Program-made: the position numbers and the translations under genes
Notes under the pieces: model-generated
The model's input: the letters and a program-made list of their open reading frames with translations, nothing else
Told to the model about the DNA's origin: nothing
Database searches by the model: none
Part shown: positions 56,119-64,000 of the stretch, piece after piece
How positions within the stretch are numbered: the first letter of the stretch is position 1
How the letters are laid out: each line of letters begins with the position of its first letter
NCBI GenBank assembly: GCA_937995515.1
Contig: CALKJZ010000016.1
Span: forward strand, 18,778 to 82,777
Length of the DNA stretch: 64,000 nucleotides
Source: an uncultured Sphingomonadaceae bacterium
GTDB lineage: Bacteria > Pseudomonadota > Alphaproteobacteria > Sphingomonadales > Sphingomonadaceae
Direction of reading: 5' to 3'

Positions 56119-56549
56119 CAGATTTCTCCGGTCGGAAAGCACCAGGCATCGAAGATGGGAAGGGCCCAGGGCCAAGGGCGTTCCACCACCCGGCGCAGAC
56201 CCATGTCCGCCTCGATCACCCCCGCGCCTGTGAAGATTGCGAAATGCAGCTGCAGCGCGCCGGGGCTTGCCACCAGCAGGTCGCCGGCCAGCGCACGCCC
56301 GGTCGGCCGCAGCGCAAATCCGCGCAGGAGCAGCTGGCGGCGCGCCTCCTCGGGCGCACAGCCGCGCATGCCAATGGCTGGGGGCGGAGGGACGCCGAGG
56401 CCTAACGTCTCGCAGCAGAAAAGGGCGAGCCCGAGGCAGTCCAGCCCCTCGGTGGTTCGCCCCTGCGGCCGGAAGCGCACGCCAAGGCACGTCCGTGCAG
56501 CGGCGAGGATCAGGTCGGCCCGCGGGTGCGGCCGCAGATCATTCGCCAT
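56118..56549 (-). CDS. GTA NlpC/P60-type peptidase (gp14-like)
   Basis: 143 residues. Cell-wall hydrolase of the tail tip: catalytic Cys38 in GLDCLGL and His102 in LQLHFAIF fit the NlpC/P60 fold; the ADLILAAARTCLGVRFRPQGR start matches GTA gp14. The ATG lies inside the end of the gp13 gene (11-bp overlap). It would cut peptidoglycan for DNA entry. Confidence 0.92.
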   Translation of the reverse strand: MANDLRPHPRADLILAAARTCLGVRFRPQGRTTEGLDCLGLALFCCETLGLGVPPPPAIGMRGCAPEEARRQLLLRGFALRPTGRALAGDLLVASPGALQLHFAIFTGAGVIEADMGLRRVVERPWPWALPIFDAWCFPTGEI

Positions 56550-57369
56550 AGCGCACGAGTGCGTCGGTTCCCGGGACATGGGGCTCGCCTGAAAACTGCA
56601 GGGCATTGTCAAATCGTGTCACGCAGGTCTCGAACCGGCGGTCGCAGCCTTCGCGCAGGCGGATGCGCCACCGGCCCTCCCCCAGCGCGGGCAAGCGCTC
56701 GGCAAGCTGCACGTCGGGGCCTTCCACGCGCAGCACGGGGCGGTCGATGCCCGCATGCGGCCCGTCGAGCACGCGCAGGATGCCATGCGCATAATGGTCC
56801 GGTTCTGCCGGTGCATGTTGGAGCCGGACCCAGTCCTCTTCGATCCGCATGGCAATGGCTGTGCTCGTGCGGCTGTCCATGTCCACCTGGCAGCGGCCAT
56901 CGCCGAGACTTGCGCGGCACATGGCCGAGCAGCGCGGCGGGCCGCCGCGCAGCAGGGCCGACATTTCCGACAGAAGTTCGACCGAGAAACGCCCGCCCGA
57001 GCCCTGCTCGCGGCGCACGACATCGCCAATCCGGCCCGAGGCAAGGCGCAGCATCGTCGCTTCGGGCTGGCGCCAGTCGCAGACATGGAGGTCGACCGAG
57101 GCGCCATGCCATCTGCCGCTCTCGAGATCGGCCCCGCGCATCGAGTCTGCGGACAACGCGCCCGAGACAACCATCGTCTCGGTGCGGAAGCCATCCTCGA
57201 GGGTGATGGCCGAAGGCGTCATGCCCGGGCGTGCGACATGGGTGATGCCACCCGCTCGGATCGGCCGGTCATGGCTCGTGAAGCCAAGGACGACACCGTC
57301 GAGCCGCGTGAGGCGCCAGAGGAAGGCGAGGGTCGTCACTTCGCCCGCGAGAAAGGCGGGGGCGTTCAC
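56539..57369 (-). CDS. GTA DUF2163 tail hub protein (gp13-like)
   Basis: 276 residues, GTG start overlapping the gp12-like stop (GTGA). DUF2163 followed by a C-terminal FAD-like/BR0599 beta segment (GCDRRFETCVTRFDNALQFSGEPHVPG), the two-domain arrangement of RcGTA gp13. Cys residues at CDRRFETC and CSAMCRASLGDGRC may coordinate an iron-sulfur cluster, as reported for the RcGTA hub. Part of the distal tail. Confidence 0.92.
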   Translation of the reverse strand: MNAPAFLAGEVTTLAFLWRLTRLDGVVLGFTSHDRPIRAGGITHVARPGMTPSAITLEDGFRTETMVVSGALSADSMRGADLESGRWHGASVDLHVCDWRQPEATMLRLASGRIGDVVRREQGSGGRFSVELLSEMSALLRGGPPRCSAMCRASLGDGRCQVDMDSRTSTAIAMRIEEDWVRLQHAPAEPDHYAHGILRVLDGPHAGIDRPVLRVEGPDVQLAERLPALGEGRWRIRLREGCDRRFETCVTRFDNALQFSGEPHVPGTDALVRYGE

Positions 57370-59729
57370 GGCCGCTCCTCCCTGACCTCGACAATCGGCA
57401 CCGAAAGCGGTTCGCCCGCGCGCCAGCCGATGAGAGAGATCTCCAGCCGGTCGCTCGCAAACCGTGCGGGGACATCGAACAGGAAGCCCGCCGTCACGAG
57501 CGCGCCCGGCTCGGGCGGGGTCTCGAGGCGCACGATCCCCTGCGGCTCGAGTGTCCAGCCGCTGGAAAGTTCCACGCCGGCAACGGCAACCCGCACCGTT
57601 CCGTCCACGGGCCGCGTGATCGCCCGCTCCTCGCCACCGGGCCCGCCATAGCGCTTGACGAGCGGAAATCTGACGCGCGTGCCGGTGCCCGTGCCGAGCA
57701 GCTGGTCTCGCGGCGAGGGTGGGCCGAGACCATTGTCGGCCGAGCTGTGGTCGAGCGGGTCGCGAAAGCGAAAGGCTTGCGCCTGCCCGCGGCGTGCGCG
57801 GAAGAAGGCGACGAGCGCAGCGAGATCGGCCTCCGAGCGGATCCCGATCCCCGCATCATAGCGCAGCCTTGCCGACTGCCACAGGAGGTTTCGCTGCTCG
57901 AACCCCGTTGCAAGCTGCGCCACCTGTGTCTGGAACTCCGGCCCGCCGCTGGCGCCAAGGCCGAGATGAAGCGGAAACGGCTCGTCGGAAAAGGCCTCTG
58001 TCATCCCATCGTCTCCGGCAGAGGGGGCAAGCTCAAACCAGGTGAAGCCATCCCGGGCGATCTGCGGCCACGCCCACACCAGCCGCTCGGCGACCTGCCG
58101 CCGGGCGGCATCGTCCAGCGCCGCTGCAACCCTTGGCCATTCCTGAGCAGCGCCGCCCGCCTCGGCGACAAAGCCGGCGAGATAGTGCTGGGCCGATCGC
58201 GGATAGCCCAAGCGCTCGTCGACCAGCGCGCGCCCGCGCACCATGCCATCCTCGTTGGCCGAAGTGACAAAGCTGTAATCCTCCAGCTGGAGCACATCGA
58301 AGGCCGGCCACGCCCAGCCAATCGGCATATTGGCGCGCAGGAGATCGGGCTTCGCCCGGTCGACCACCTGCGGAGGGTAGAACAGCAGCATCGTCGGGCA
58401 CATGCCCCCGGCTGCGGTGCGCGCGGCAGCCGCCAGTTCGAGGGTCGATTCGGCGAGCCTTGCACCCAGCCAGTCGAGCCATGCCCGTTCGGCGGGCATG
58501 CGGTCGCCCGTCACATGCTCCATCGGGGGCGGTGGCGCGCCGGTCTCCGCGATCCAGCGCGCGACAGTTGCGGCATCATAAAAACACGGGCGTCCATCGG
58601 GCCCCACCCACCACCAGGGCTCGCCCACCTGGAAGGCAACATCTGCGCCCGCCTCGCGAGCAATCGCGACGAAGGCGGCCGCCACGGATTGCAGCCACGC
58701 CATCGCCGGGGCCGAACAGGGCGACAGAAGCGTCGAGGGCGGGTCATAGCCCGTCTGCGCGCGGTCGCCCGCAAGCGTGCGCTGCGCCCAGCCTGCGGGC
58801 GCATGGGCATCAAACAGCTCGTAAGAGAGCGAAAGAACAAGCCCCATCTCCCGCTCGCGCAGGCTCTCTGCAAGGCGGCGATGCCACGCAACCGCCGGTC
58901 CGCACAGCGGTCGGGCTTCATCCACCAGAAACCGCGCCTCGGCCGCGTCCCAGCGCAGGCCGAAGAAGTGGCTCATGCCGACATAATGGTTCACGAGCCC
59001 GCGATACCCCAACGCCTCCCACTGCTCGGCCAGGCGCTCGGGCGCCTGATTGTAGCTGTCGTCATAGCCGCTGCACATGCGCACATCGTGCGCAGGCAGA
59101 AAGGCGTCGCCGATGGAAAGCGAGCCGCGAGCGCCGGTGCAGCGGATGCCCGACAGTTCCACCCACGTCTCAACCGGCTCGGCAAGTGGGGTCGGCGCGC
59201 CGTCGAAGCCAGCCGGCATCAGCGAGATGAACATCCGGTCGATGTCGCCGGCAAACACCGGATCGGCCTCCTGCGGCAGCAGGAAACCGCCGTCGAGCGC
59301 GTCGAAATCGAGGCGCACCCGCGCTGCCGTCGGAGCGCCGGTCGCATAGTTCCAGAGCCGCACATACCAGGTCCGCGGCGTTCCGTCGGCCGTGCGCCCC
59401 TCGATGGTGAGCGTCGGCCCGTTCACCTCGTCGAGCGGCATCAGGCCGGGCCCCCCGTGCCAGTCGAACTCGAGAACCGCGCCCCGGTAGTCGCGCTCTG
59501 TTGCATAGGCGAGCAGCGGGTGCGAGCGGCGATCCTCGCTTTCCCAGATCAGCCCAGCAAGGTCCCCGCGCCCCAGGAACATGAGGTCGACACGGGCCGT
59601 TGCCGGCCGCGGGCAGGTCAGGGCCGCCATCATCGGCCGCGGGAAGTCGACCGTCCACAGCCGTGGCGCGAAGCGTTTGACCCAGCCGCGGCGGACCCTC
59701 TGCCCACGGCGCGCCAGATAGTGCGTCAC
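57366..59729 (-). CDS. Large DUF2460 (gp12-like) fusion protein
   Basis: 787 residues, GTG start. The C-terminal ~210 residues are the DUF2460 distal-tail domain (FSDEPFPLHLGLGASGGPEFQTQV start, AQAFRFRDPLDHSS, then GTGTRVRFPLVKRYG), which is a whole protein in RcGTA gp12. The preceding ~570 residues have the alternating pattern of a TIM-barrel-like hydrolase domain: WYVRLWNYATGAPTA, GYRGLVNHYVGMSHFFGL, a VLSLSYELFD strand, FQVGEPWWW and MLLFYPPQVVD. This resembles the non-contractile-sheath/TIM-type tail modules. A fusion of this size is the main oddity of the cluster. Carbohydrate binding or cleavage at the host surface is inference. Confidence 0.85.
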   Translation of the reverse strand: MTHYLARRGQRVRRGWVKRFAPRLWTVDFPRPMMAALTCPRPATARVDLMFLGRGDLAGLIWESEDRRSHPLLAYATERDYRGAVLEFDWHGGPGLMPLDEVNGPTLTIEGRTADGTPRTWYVRLWNYATGAPTAARVRLDFDALDGGFLLPQEADPVFAGDIDRMFISLMPAGFDGAPTPLAEPVETWVELSGIRCTGARGSLSIGDAFLPAHDVRMCSGYDDSYNQAPERLAEQWEALGYRGLVNHYVGMSHFFGLRWDAAEARFLVDEARPLCGPAVAWHRRLAESLREREMGLVLSLSYELFDAHAPAGWAQRTLAGDRAQTGYDPPSTLLSPCSAPAMAWLQSVAAAFVAIAREAGADVAFQVGEPWWWVGPDGRPCFYDAATVARWIAETGAPPPPMEHVTGDRMPAERAWLDWLGARLAESTLELAAAARTAAGGMCPTMLLFYPPQVVDRAKPDLLRANMPIGWAWPAFDVLQLEDYSFVTSANEDGMVRGRALVDERLGYPRSAQHYLAGFVAEAGGAAQEWPRVAAALDDAARRQVAERLVWAWPQIARDGFTWFELAPSAGDDGMTEAFSDEPFPLHLGLGASGGPEFQTQVAQLATGFEQRNLLWQSARLRYDAGIGIRSEADLAALVAFFRARRGQAQAFRFRDPLDHSSADNGLGPPSPRDQLLGTGTGTRVRFPLVKRYGGPGGEERAITRPVDGTVRVAVAGVELSSGWTLEPQGIVRLETPPEPGALVTAGFLFDVPARFASDRLEISLIGWRAGEPLSVPIVEVREERP

Positions 59730-59733
59730 CGGC

Positions 59734-60306
59734 TCAGTCCTCGTGGCGCTCGAGCGACCGCCGGACCGCGCGCGCGACCTGGCTGGCAGACCGGGTCATG
59801 AAGTCCTGCGAGGCGCCCGGTGGTACGGCGAGGTGGATGTTGACCGTCACTGGCCCGCGGCCCGCCCCGGCACGGGGTTCCACGCGCCCCGACACGGTGG
59901 GAACGAAGATCTCCGGGCCTTGCTCGCCCACCACATAGGCCCGGCCGGGCGAGACCGGCCCGCCCGTTGCCCGCCCGGGGAGGCCGAACAGCCCCCCGAT
60001 CACGCCGGCAAGGATCCCCCCCAGCCCGCCTGCCCCTGCAGCTGGCTGGCCATGGCCGCTCCCCCCGGTCAGGAGCGAGGCCGCAAGTTCACCGAGCGCC
60101 TTGGCCGCAACCCTTGCAAGATCCTCGACTTCGAGCTTGCCGGTGCGCGCCGCGCGCGCAAGCGCCGTCTCGATCCCCCGCCCGGCAGCGGCGGCCGCGC
60201 CGGTCAGCCCGCCTGCCATCGCGCGCTGCAGCTCCTCGATGTCGCGCCGGAACGCAGCCGTCTCGGCCACCACTTTCACGGAAATCGCATCCAGCCCGTC
60301 ATCCAT
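59734..60306 (-). CDS. Short GTA tape-measure-like protein (gp11-like)
   Basis: 190 residues. N-terminal helix (EELQRAMAGGLTGAAAAAGRG), a glycine-rich hydrophobic middle, and the tape-measure signature GRATGGPVSPGRAYVVGEQGPEIFVP near the C terminus. GTA tails are short, so the tape measure is short too. It precedes the gp12-like gene by 4 bp and overlaps the chaperone gene by 8 bp. Confidence 0.9.
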   Translation of the reverse strand: MDDGLDAISVKVVAETAAFRRDIEELQRAMAGGLTGAAAAAGRGIETALARAARTGKLEVEDLARVAAKALGELAASLLTGGSGHGQPAAGAGGLGGILAGVIGGLFGLPGRATGGPVSPGRAYVVGEQGPEIFVPTVSGRVEPRAGAGRGPVTVNIHLAVPPGASQDFMTRSASQVARAVRRSLERHED

Positions 60307-60505
60307 CGCAGGATCTTTCCATCAGTCGGCGGAGCTCGGCGTGCGTCAGCGGCCTCTGGCGCAAGGCGGGGCCAAGCCGGCCCTCGAGTGCGGTCAGGAG
60401 CTCGCGCGGGGTCGATCGCCAGAACAGGTCTGGCGTCCAGCCAAGAAGCCCCGTGGCAATCGCTGCCGCAAGCCGCGCGATGTCGGCAAATGCAGGGATG
60501 CTCAT
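60299..60505 (-). CDS. Small tail assembly chaperone (gp10.1-like)
   Basis: 68 residues, helical: FADIARLAAAIATGLLGWTPDLFWRSTPRELLTAL. This is the small TAC-type protein between gp10 and the tape measure in GTAs (DUF/TAC_3). Overlaps gp10-like and gp11-like genes by 4 and 8 bases. Confidence 0.85.
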   Translation of the reverse strand: MSIPAFADIARLAAAIATGLLGWTPDLFWRSTPRELLTALEGRLGPALRQRPLTHAELRRLMERSCDG

Positions 60506-60810
60506 GCGCCTTCGAAGACCCGCATCAGCAGCCGCCGGTAGGCGGGCACGGCAGCAGCAATCCCGAGGGCGACGAGCTCGGCTTCGAAGGCCGGCCTGTC
60601 GTGTTGCCGGTCGGCAAGGCACGCCCAGAAAAGAGCTGCCATGTCCGCAACCCGGATGTCGCCGGCGGCCGCCCGCTCGAGCGCGAGCTGGAGCGATCCG
60701 ATCTCGGCCTCGGCGGCCACCAGCGCCTCGAAGCTCGGGCGCAGCACCACCGGCCCCGAAGACAGCGTCAGCGCAACTTCGCCGCGCTCGGGATTGGCAG
60801 GGCGCGTCAC
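60502..60810 (-). CDS. GTA gp10-like tail assembly protein
   Basis: 102 residues, GTG start overlapping the gp9-like stop. GTA_gp10 family: beta-rich N terminus (RGEVALTLSSGPVVLRPSFEALVAAEAEIG) followed by helices. Works with the small chaperone in building the tail tube. Confidence 0.88.
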   Translation of the reverse strand: MTRPANPERGEVALTLSSGPVVLRPSFEALVAAEAEIGSLQLALERAAAGDIRVADMAALFWACLADRQHDRPAFEAELVALGIAAAVPAYRRLLMRVFEGA

Positions 60811-61214
60811 AGCGACTCAACCGGCCCGGAGCTCTCGAGCGACAGGGTATAGGTCCGCTCGCCGTTGAAATCCCCGGCATACTCCAGCCGCGTCACTTGG
60901 AACGCCCCGCGCAGGCGCTCGCCGCCTTCGAACGAGAGCTCGAACCGCCGCAACCCGCCACCAAGCGCAAGCCCCTTCACCAGAAGCTCCGAGGCAGAGC
61001 CGGTGAAGACGCCAGCACCCGAGACCGAGACCGACCTGATCCCGCCCGTCCCGAGGAGCTCGCGCCATCCGTCCGAGCCCTTGTTGGTCACAACCACCTG
61101 CTCGCACGCGAGGCTGACCTGTGTGGTGCGCAGCCCGCCGACCGTTGCAAAACTCTCTGGCTCGCCGCCCTCGCTCACCTTCAGCAGGAAGGCCGCGCCG
61201 CTTTCGACTGGCAT
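60807..61214 (-). CDS. GTA major tail (tube) protein, TP901-1 family (gp9-like)
   Basis: 135 residues. TP901-1-type tail tube protein: AAFLLKVSEGGEPESFATVGGLRTTQVS start and repeated beta strands ending ERTYTLSLESSGPV. Multimerises into the short tail tube. Gap of one base to the gp8-like gene. Confidence 0.92.
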   Translation of the reverse strand: MPVESGAAFLLKVSEGGEPESFATVGGLRTTQVSLACEQVVVTNKGSDGWRELLGTGGIRSVSVSGAGVFTGSASELLVKGLALGGGLRRFELSFEGGERLRGAFQVTRLEYAGDFNGERTYTLSLESSGPVESL

Positions 61215-61215
61215 G

Positions 61216-61614
61216 TCAGTTCTCCATCACGCTGAGGGCGCGAAACTCCAGCACGCCCTGGGTCCAGGTCTTGGGATTTGGCTTCACCTGTGCCGAGACG
61301 AGCCCCAGCGTCACGAGACGCAGCCCGTCGAACCGTCGCGGCATTGCGATGACCACCCGCTCCACTTCGGTCATCAGGCCCTTCAGCGCACCGGCCTCTG
61401 GCCGGGCGTCCCAGGCGTTCACCTGGAAGCGGTGTTCATGTCCGCCGCCGTCCTTCCATCGCCACGGGCGCACGAGGTCCGCTCCGATGGTCACAAACGG
61501 TGGCCTTGAGTCCGCCGGCGGCCCATCAAAGACGTCGATACCGCGCGCCCGCAGCACCTCGTCGCCGCGGAGCGCGGCAAAGAGCGCGCGCTGCAACAGC
61601 TGGCTTGCCAGCAT
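61216..61614 (-). CDS. GTA tail terminator, DUF3168 (gp8-like)
   Basis: 132 residues. DUF3168 signature VFDGPPADSRPPFVTIGAD, with the usual HRFQVNAWDARPEAGALKGLMTEVE core. Forms the ring between head-tail interface and tail tube. Confidence 0.92.
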   Translation of the reverse strand: MLASQLLQRALFAALRGDEVLRARGIDVFDGPPADSRPPFVTIGADLVRPWRWKDGGGHEHRFQVNAWDARPEAGALKGLMTEVERVVIAMPRRFDGLRLVTLGLVSAQVKPNPKTWTQGVLEFRALSVMEN

Positions 61615-61650
61615 TCGTCTCTCCCCCTCGCACCATGCGGGACTGTCGGC

Positions 61651-61992
61651 TCAGCCCTGCGGGCCAAGCTCCTCGGCCAGCAGCGTCATCCGGTCGGGTG
61701 TTGCAGGATCCTGCGCGATCCCGGTCAGGCGCAGGCGGATGCCGCGCCAGCGCACCTGCATCCCGAGATCCAGCGCAAGCCCCTCGCGCACCACGATCTG
61801 CCATCGTCTGGACGTCAGCCGCGTCTCGGCCGCAGCCACGGACAGGGCCCCGTGTCCCAGTGGGCGCAGCTCGCCCCAGACCTCGGCCACCGGCACCCAG
61901 CTGTCACCCCGCCCGCCGCTGCCATCCGGGGCCGGGCGCAGCTTTTCGAACCGAAGTCGCTGCCGCAGCCGACCGGCAAGTTCGGCACCCAT
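61651..61992 (-). CDS. Head-tail stopper/closure protein (gp7-like)
   Basis: 113 residues from ATG 61992, which has a perfect GGAGGAG-type site; an upstream frame exists but is not needed. Family of phage head closure proteins (RLRQRLRFEKLRPAPDGSGG start, EVWGELRPL, TSRRWQIVVREG, WRGIRLRLTGI). Sits between the gp6-like adaptor and gp8-like gene, as in RcGTA. Confidence 0.9.
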   Translation of the reverse strand: MGAELAGRLRQRLRFEKLRPAPDGSGGRGDSWVPVAEVWGELRPLGHGALSVAAAETRLTSRRWQIVVREGLALDLGMQVRWRGIRLRLTGIAQDPATPDRMTLLAEELGPQG

Positions 61993-62012
61993 CTCCTCCT
62001 CCGTCCTGTCTG

Positions 62013-62537
62013 TCAGAGCCGCACGAGGCGCCATGGTGCCAGCCACTGGCGGAACGCGGGCGGAAAGGCCTCGCCCCCCGCGTCGTCGCGGTGGGCAAAG
62101 GCATGGCCTGCCGCCCGCACTACGGCAAAGCGGATCGGCTCGGGCACCTCGTTCCAGTCTGCGGCCCGGCCCGCGAGATAGCGCACGCGCACCCGGCCGC
62201 CGGCCGGGTCAATGCGCAGCATCCCGCGCCCGTTCCGGTCGGTCGCAAGCGACCATTCCTCCGGCCCCACAGGCCCCGGCCGGTCGCCTCCCAACCGCTC
62301 CACTAGGGTCACGCCACGGATCGGCCGGCAGCTGAGCGTTGCGCCGTCACCCTCGGGGTCCAGCTCCTCCTCGCAAGGCCGCGCAACGAGCGCTTCGCCG
62401 AGGAAGGCTTCCGCCGCGGCCGTCGCGGCCCGCAGCAGCCCGACAAGCAGCCCGTCCTCGTCCGCATGTTCGAGGCGCAGAAAGGCCTTGAGCTCGCCAA
62501 GCGCTGCAGCCTGCGGCGATTGCATGCCGCCCTGCAT
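62013..62537 (-). CDS. Head-tail adaptor (gp6-like)
   Basis: 174 residues, ATG 62537 overlapping the preceding stop by one base (TGATG). Phage gp6-like connector: LGELKAFLRLEHADEDGLLVGLLRAATAAAEAFLGEAL N-terminal helices, then a beta domain with VRVRYLAGRAADWNEVPEPIRFAVVRAAGHAF. Binds the portal in the capsid vertex. Last recognised gp of the GTA head-tail interface toward the window edge. Confidence 0.9.
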   Translation of the reverse strand: MQGGMQSPQAAALGELKAFLRLEHADEDGLLVGLLRAATAAAEAFLGEALVARPCEEELDPEGDGATLSCRPIRGVTLVERLGGDRPGPVGPEEWSLATDRNGRGMLRIDPAGGRVRVRYLAGRAADWNEVPEPIRFAVVRAAGHAFAHRDDAGGEAFPPAFRQWLAPWRLVRL

Positions 62538-62815
62538 CAGCGCTCTCCCACCCGGATCGTGACCGACCGCTCGTCCACCGTCCCGTCCGAGAGCGTCACC
62601 CGGTTCACGAGCTGGGCCACCTCGCCCTCCCGGCCGCCTTCGATCCAGACCCGGGCCACAGCGCCTTCGACGGCATCGTCCACGATCAAAATGCCCCCCT
62701 CGCCCTCGGGAGCAGCATGCCAGCTGCTGGCGGCAATCGTTCGGCCAGTGCCGCACGCCGCCGTCCAGTCGACGGCATAGTCGAGGCGTGCGCCCGGATC
62801 CTTCAGGAACAGCAT
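62537..62815 (-). CDS. Small phage-type structural or adaptor protein
   Basis: 92 residues from ATG 62815 with a GGGAG site. Beta-rich: KDPGARLDYAVDWTAACG, then ARVWIEGGREGEVAQLVNRVTLSDG. It resembles phage fibre-tail adaptor proteins, but the match is only by general pattern. RcGTA has no gene between gp5 and gp6, so this is an addition. Confidence 0.65.
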   Translation of the reverse strand: MLFLKDPGARLDYAVDWTAACGTGRTIAASSWHAAPEGEGGILIVDDAVEGAVARVWIEGGREGEVAQLVNRVTLSDGTVDERSVTIRVGER

Positions 62816-62838
62816 TGTCAGGTCTCCCGCCGAAGGGG

Positions 62839-63207
62839 TCAAACCGGTGCGCCGATTTCCACCGCCCACGATGCGAAATTGACCGCGCCGCCTGCCGAAA
62901 GGGCCTGCACCGGGCAGGTCGTCACATAAAGAAGCCTGTTCGAACTCCTGTCCACGAGCGCCACATGGTCGGCATTGCCGCCACTCGTGACCGAGACATC
63001 GGTCTTGGCCGCCACGGTCACCTTGCGGCCAGAAACGTCGCCGGCGGCAATCACAAAGTCGGAAGGGCTGAGGCTCGCCTGGGCGAGCCGGCCGGCCATC
63101 GCTGCCCCGAAGCTGACTGGCTGCCCAGACAGGGCCACCATGTCCGTGGCAGAAGCAATAACCGCGAGGGCACTGTCCAAAACCTCATTTGCAACCCATT
63201 TCGCCAT
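62839..63207 (-). CDS. Phage-type virion protein, unknown
   Basis: 122 residues from ATG 63207 (GGAAGGAG site upstream). The N terminus MAKWVANEVLDSALAVIASA is helical; the rest is beta-rich (KVTVAAKTDVSVTSGGNADHVALVDRSSNRLL), as in decoration or fibre-associated proteins of podo/siphophages. Located 23 bp before the adaptor-like gene. Function inferred from context only. Confidence 0.7.
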   Translation of the reverse strand: MAKWVANEVLDSALAVIASATDMVALSGQPVSFGAAMAGRLAQASLSPSDFVIAAGDVSGRKVTVAAKTDVSVTSGGNADHVALVDRSSNRLLYVTTCPVQALSAGGAVNFASWAVEIGAPV

Positions 63208-63280
63208 TACTGCACTCCTTCCTTGGTGAATCGGCAAGCCTCTCGGCCGCCGCGGGAACCGCGGGCGCCAGCCACAGGCG

Positions 63281-64000
63281 TCACCCACCCGCGGCGATGA
63301 TCCGGCGGCTCTCCGGTCTTACGGTTACGGTGCGATACCGGCTCGCGCCGGGGTCGTGCTCCGGCACGGGCCCGGCCAGGATGCCGGTATCGCGCACGGC
63401 GTGTCGCGCAGGCTCGCCCAGCAATGCCGACACTGGTGCGAGCGCTAAAGGCCCGGCCAGATGGGCGTGGCTTCCCCATTCCGGAGCGACTGTCGCTGTC
63501 AGCGCCACCGGTTGCAGGCTGGCGCCGTCGGCCGCATGCGAATGCGCAGCGCCCGCCGGCGCGATGCTCTCGGCCGCTTCGGCAGGTGCTGCCGCCCAGA
63601 CTCCTGCATGCATCACCAGCCCCCGCAGGGTGCCGTCCGGGTCGGCAGGATAATTCGACGGTGCGCGCCGAAGCTGCCAGCCAGGGCTCGACGACGACAG
63701 GCGATAGTCACCGCCGCCCGTGTCGGCGTTGGGGCCGGGGCTTTCGCGGCTGCGGTCGTCCAGATAGCCAAGATCGCGGGAAAAGCCGGGAACCAGCGCA
63801 CCCTTGATGACGTTGATCCCCACAAAATCATGCGGGAAGTCTGGGTTGATGACGCCATTCAGCCGGTCGGCCGACACCGTATCGCGCTGCCGGATGCCAT
63901 AAGACACCTCCCAGCCGCCCGTGTGCGTGCCAAACAGCGAGAACGTGTCGTGCTTGGTCGCATTCCGGTCGATCATGCAGCCAAGGCGCGTGTTCTCGAA
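63281..64000 (-). CDS. Virion or tail-fibre-like protein, N terminus beyond window
   Basis: 239 residues visible; the frame is open to the window edge (FENTRLGC continues into MIDRNATKHDTF), so the gene starts outside. The first visible half has repeating beta-strand text (SLFGTHTGGWEVSYGIRQ, INPDFPHDFVGINVI), then a Gly/Ala/Pro/His-rich second half ending RTVTVRPESRRIIAAGG. Such proteins are often fibre or capsid-decoration components. I do not recognise a named family. First of three genes ahead of the gp6-like adaptor. Confidence 0.6.
   Translation of the reverse strand, partial: FENTRLGCMIDRNATKHDTFSLFGTHTGGWEVSYGIRQRDTVSADRLNGVINPDFPHDFVGINVIKGALVPGFSRDLGYLDDRSRESPGPNADTGGGDYRLSSSSPGWQLRRAPSNYPADPDGTLRGLVMHAGVWAAAPAEAAESIAPAGAAHSHAADGASLQPVALTATVAPEWGSHAHLAGPLALAPVSALLGEPARHAVRDTGILAGPVPEHDPGASRYRTVTVRPESRRIIAAGG

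Overview
The window is a 64-kb piece of a very GC-rich alphaproteobacterial chromosome, most likely from the Sphingomonadales. The basis is the style of its two large TonB-dependent receptors, a catalytically dead PyrC-type dihydroorotase next to pyrB, an RcGTA-type gene transfer agent cluster, a GTTC-N7-GTTC LexA-type box at imuA, and the imuA-imuB, ruvX-pyrB and DUF1178-nitrilase-grxC-comF neighbourhoods. These are family-level inferences; no species is named. Genes are tightly packed and many adjacent genes overlap by 1, 4, 8 or 11 bases.

Layout. 1-2.5 kb: 3' part of a TonB-dependent receptor followed by two copies of one terminator hairpin. 2.6-7.6 kb (minus): a membrane protein, clpB, and a TPR/2OG-Fe(II) oxygenase-like protein overlapping clpB by 4 bases. 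7.6-9.7 kb: a secreted PQQ-type sugar dehydrogenase whose leader is duplicated, convergent with a TetR regulator. 9.8-16.3 kb (minus): TonB receptor, YfcC-type permease, secreted cyanophycinase-like peptidase and an isoaspartyl peptidase, together a candidate cyanophycin (or other isoaspartyl peptide) uptake and degradation locus. 16.4-21 kb (minus): potassium uptake genes trkH-trkA, then imuA-imuB with a LexA-type box on the imuA start. 21-26 kb (plus): an SDR, then exbB-exbD-exbD-tonB, then typA. 26-31 kb: a penicillin-acylase-family hydrolase and cobT.

30.8-37.2 kb (plus): a compact run with a small membrane protein, sterol desaturase-like oxidoreductase, DUF3089 hydrolase, ruvX, pyrB, inactive pyrC homologue and a Sel1/SPOR protein. 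37.2-40 kb (minus): a COG0523 GTPase plus DUF1826 pair preceded by a near-perfect palindrome that could be a Zur operator, and an outer-membrane barrel protein. 40.4-43 kb (minus): tRNA-Arg(CCT), DUF1178, nitrilase-type amidase, glutaredoxin and comF. 43-49.7 kb: a methyltransferase, then a polyamine-type ABC transporter operon with a terminal alpha/beta hydrolase, then a D-Ala-D-Ala carboxypeptidase. 49.7-52 kb (plus): lipB, a small lipoprotein, an SCP2-domain protein and a periplasmic protein. 52-53.3 kb: an OmpA-family protein with a 20-proline linker.

53.5-64 kb (minus): a gene transfer agent (GTA) tail module in RcGTA order, from a gp6-like adaptor to a gp15-like hub, ending in DUF2793. 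Two departures stand out. A large non-DUF2460 domain is fused to the gp12-like protein while the gp15-like protein is short. At least three non-canonical genes precede the gp6-like gene, and the first of them runs off the window edge.
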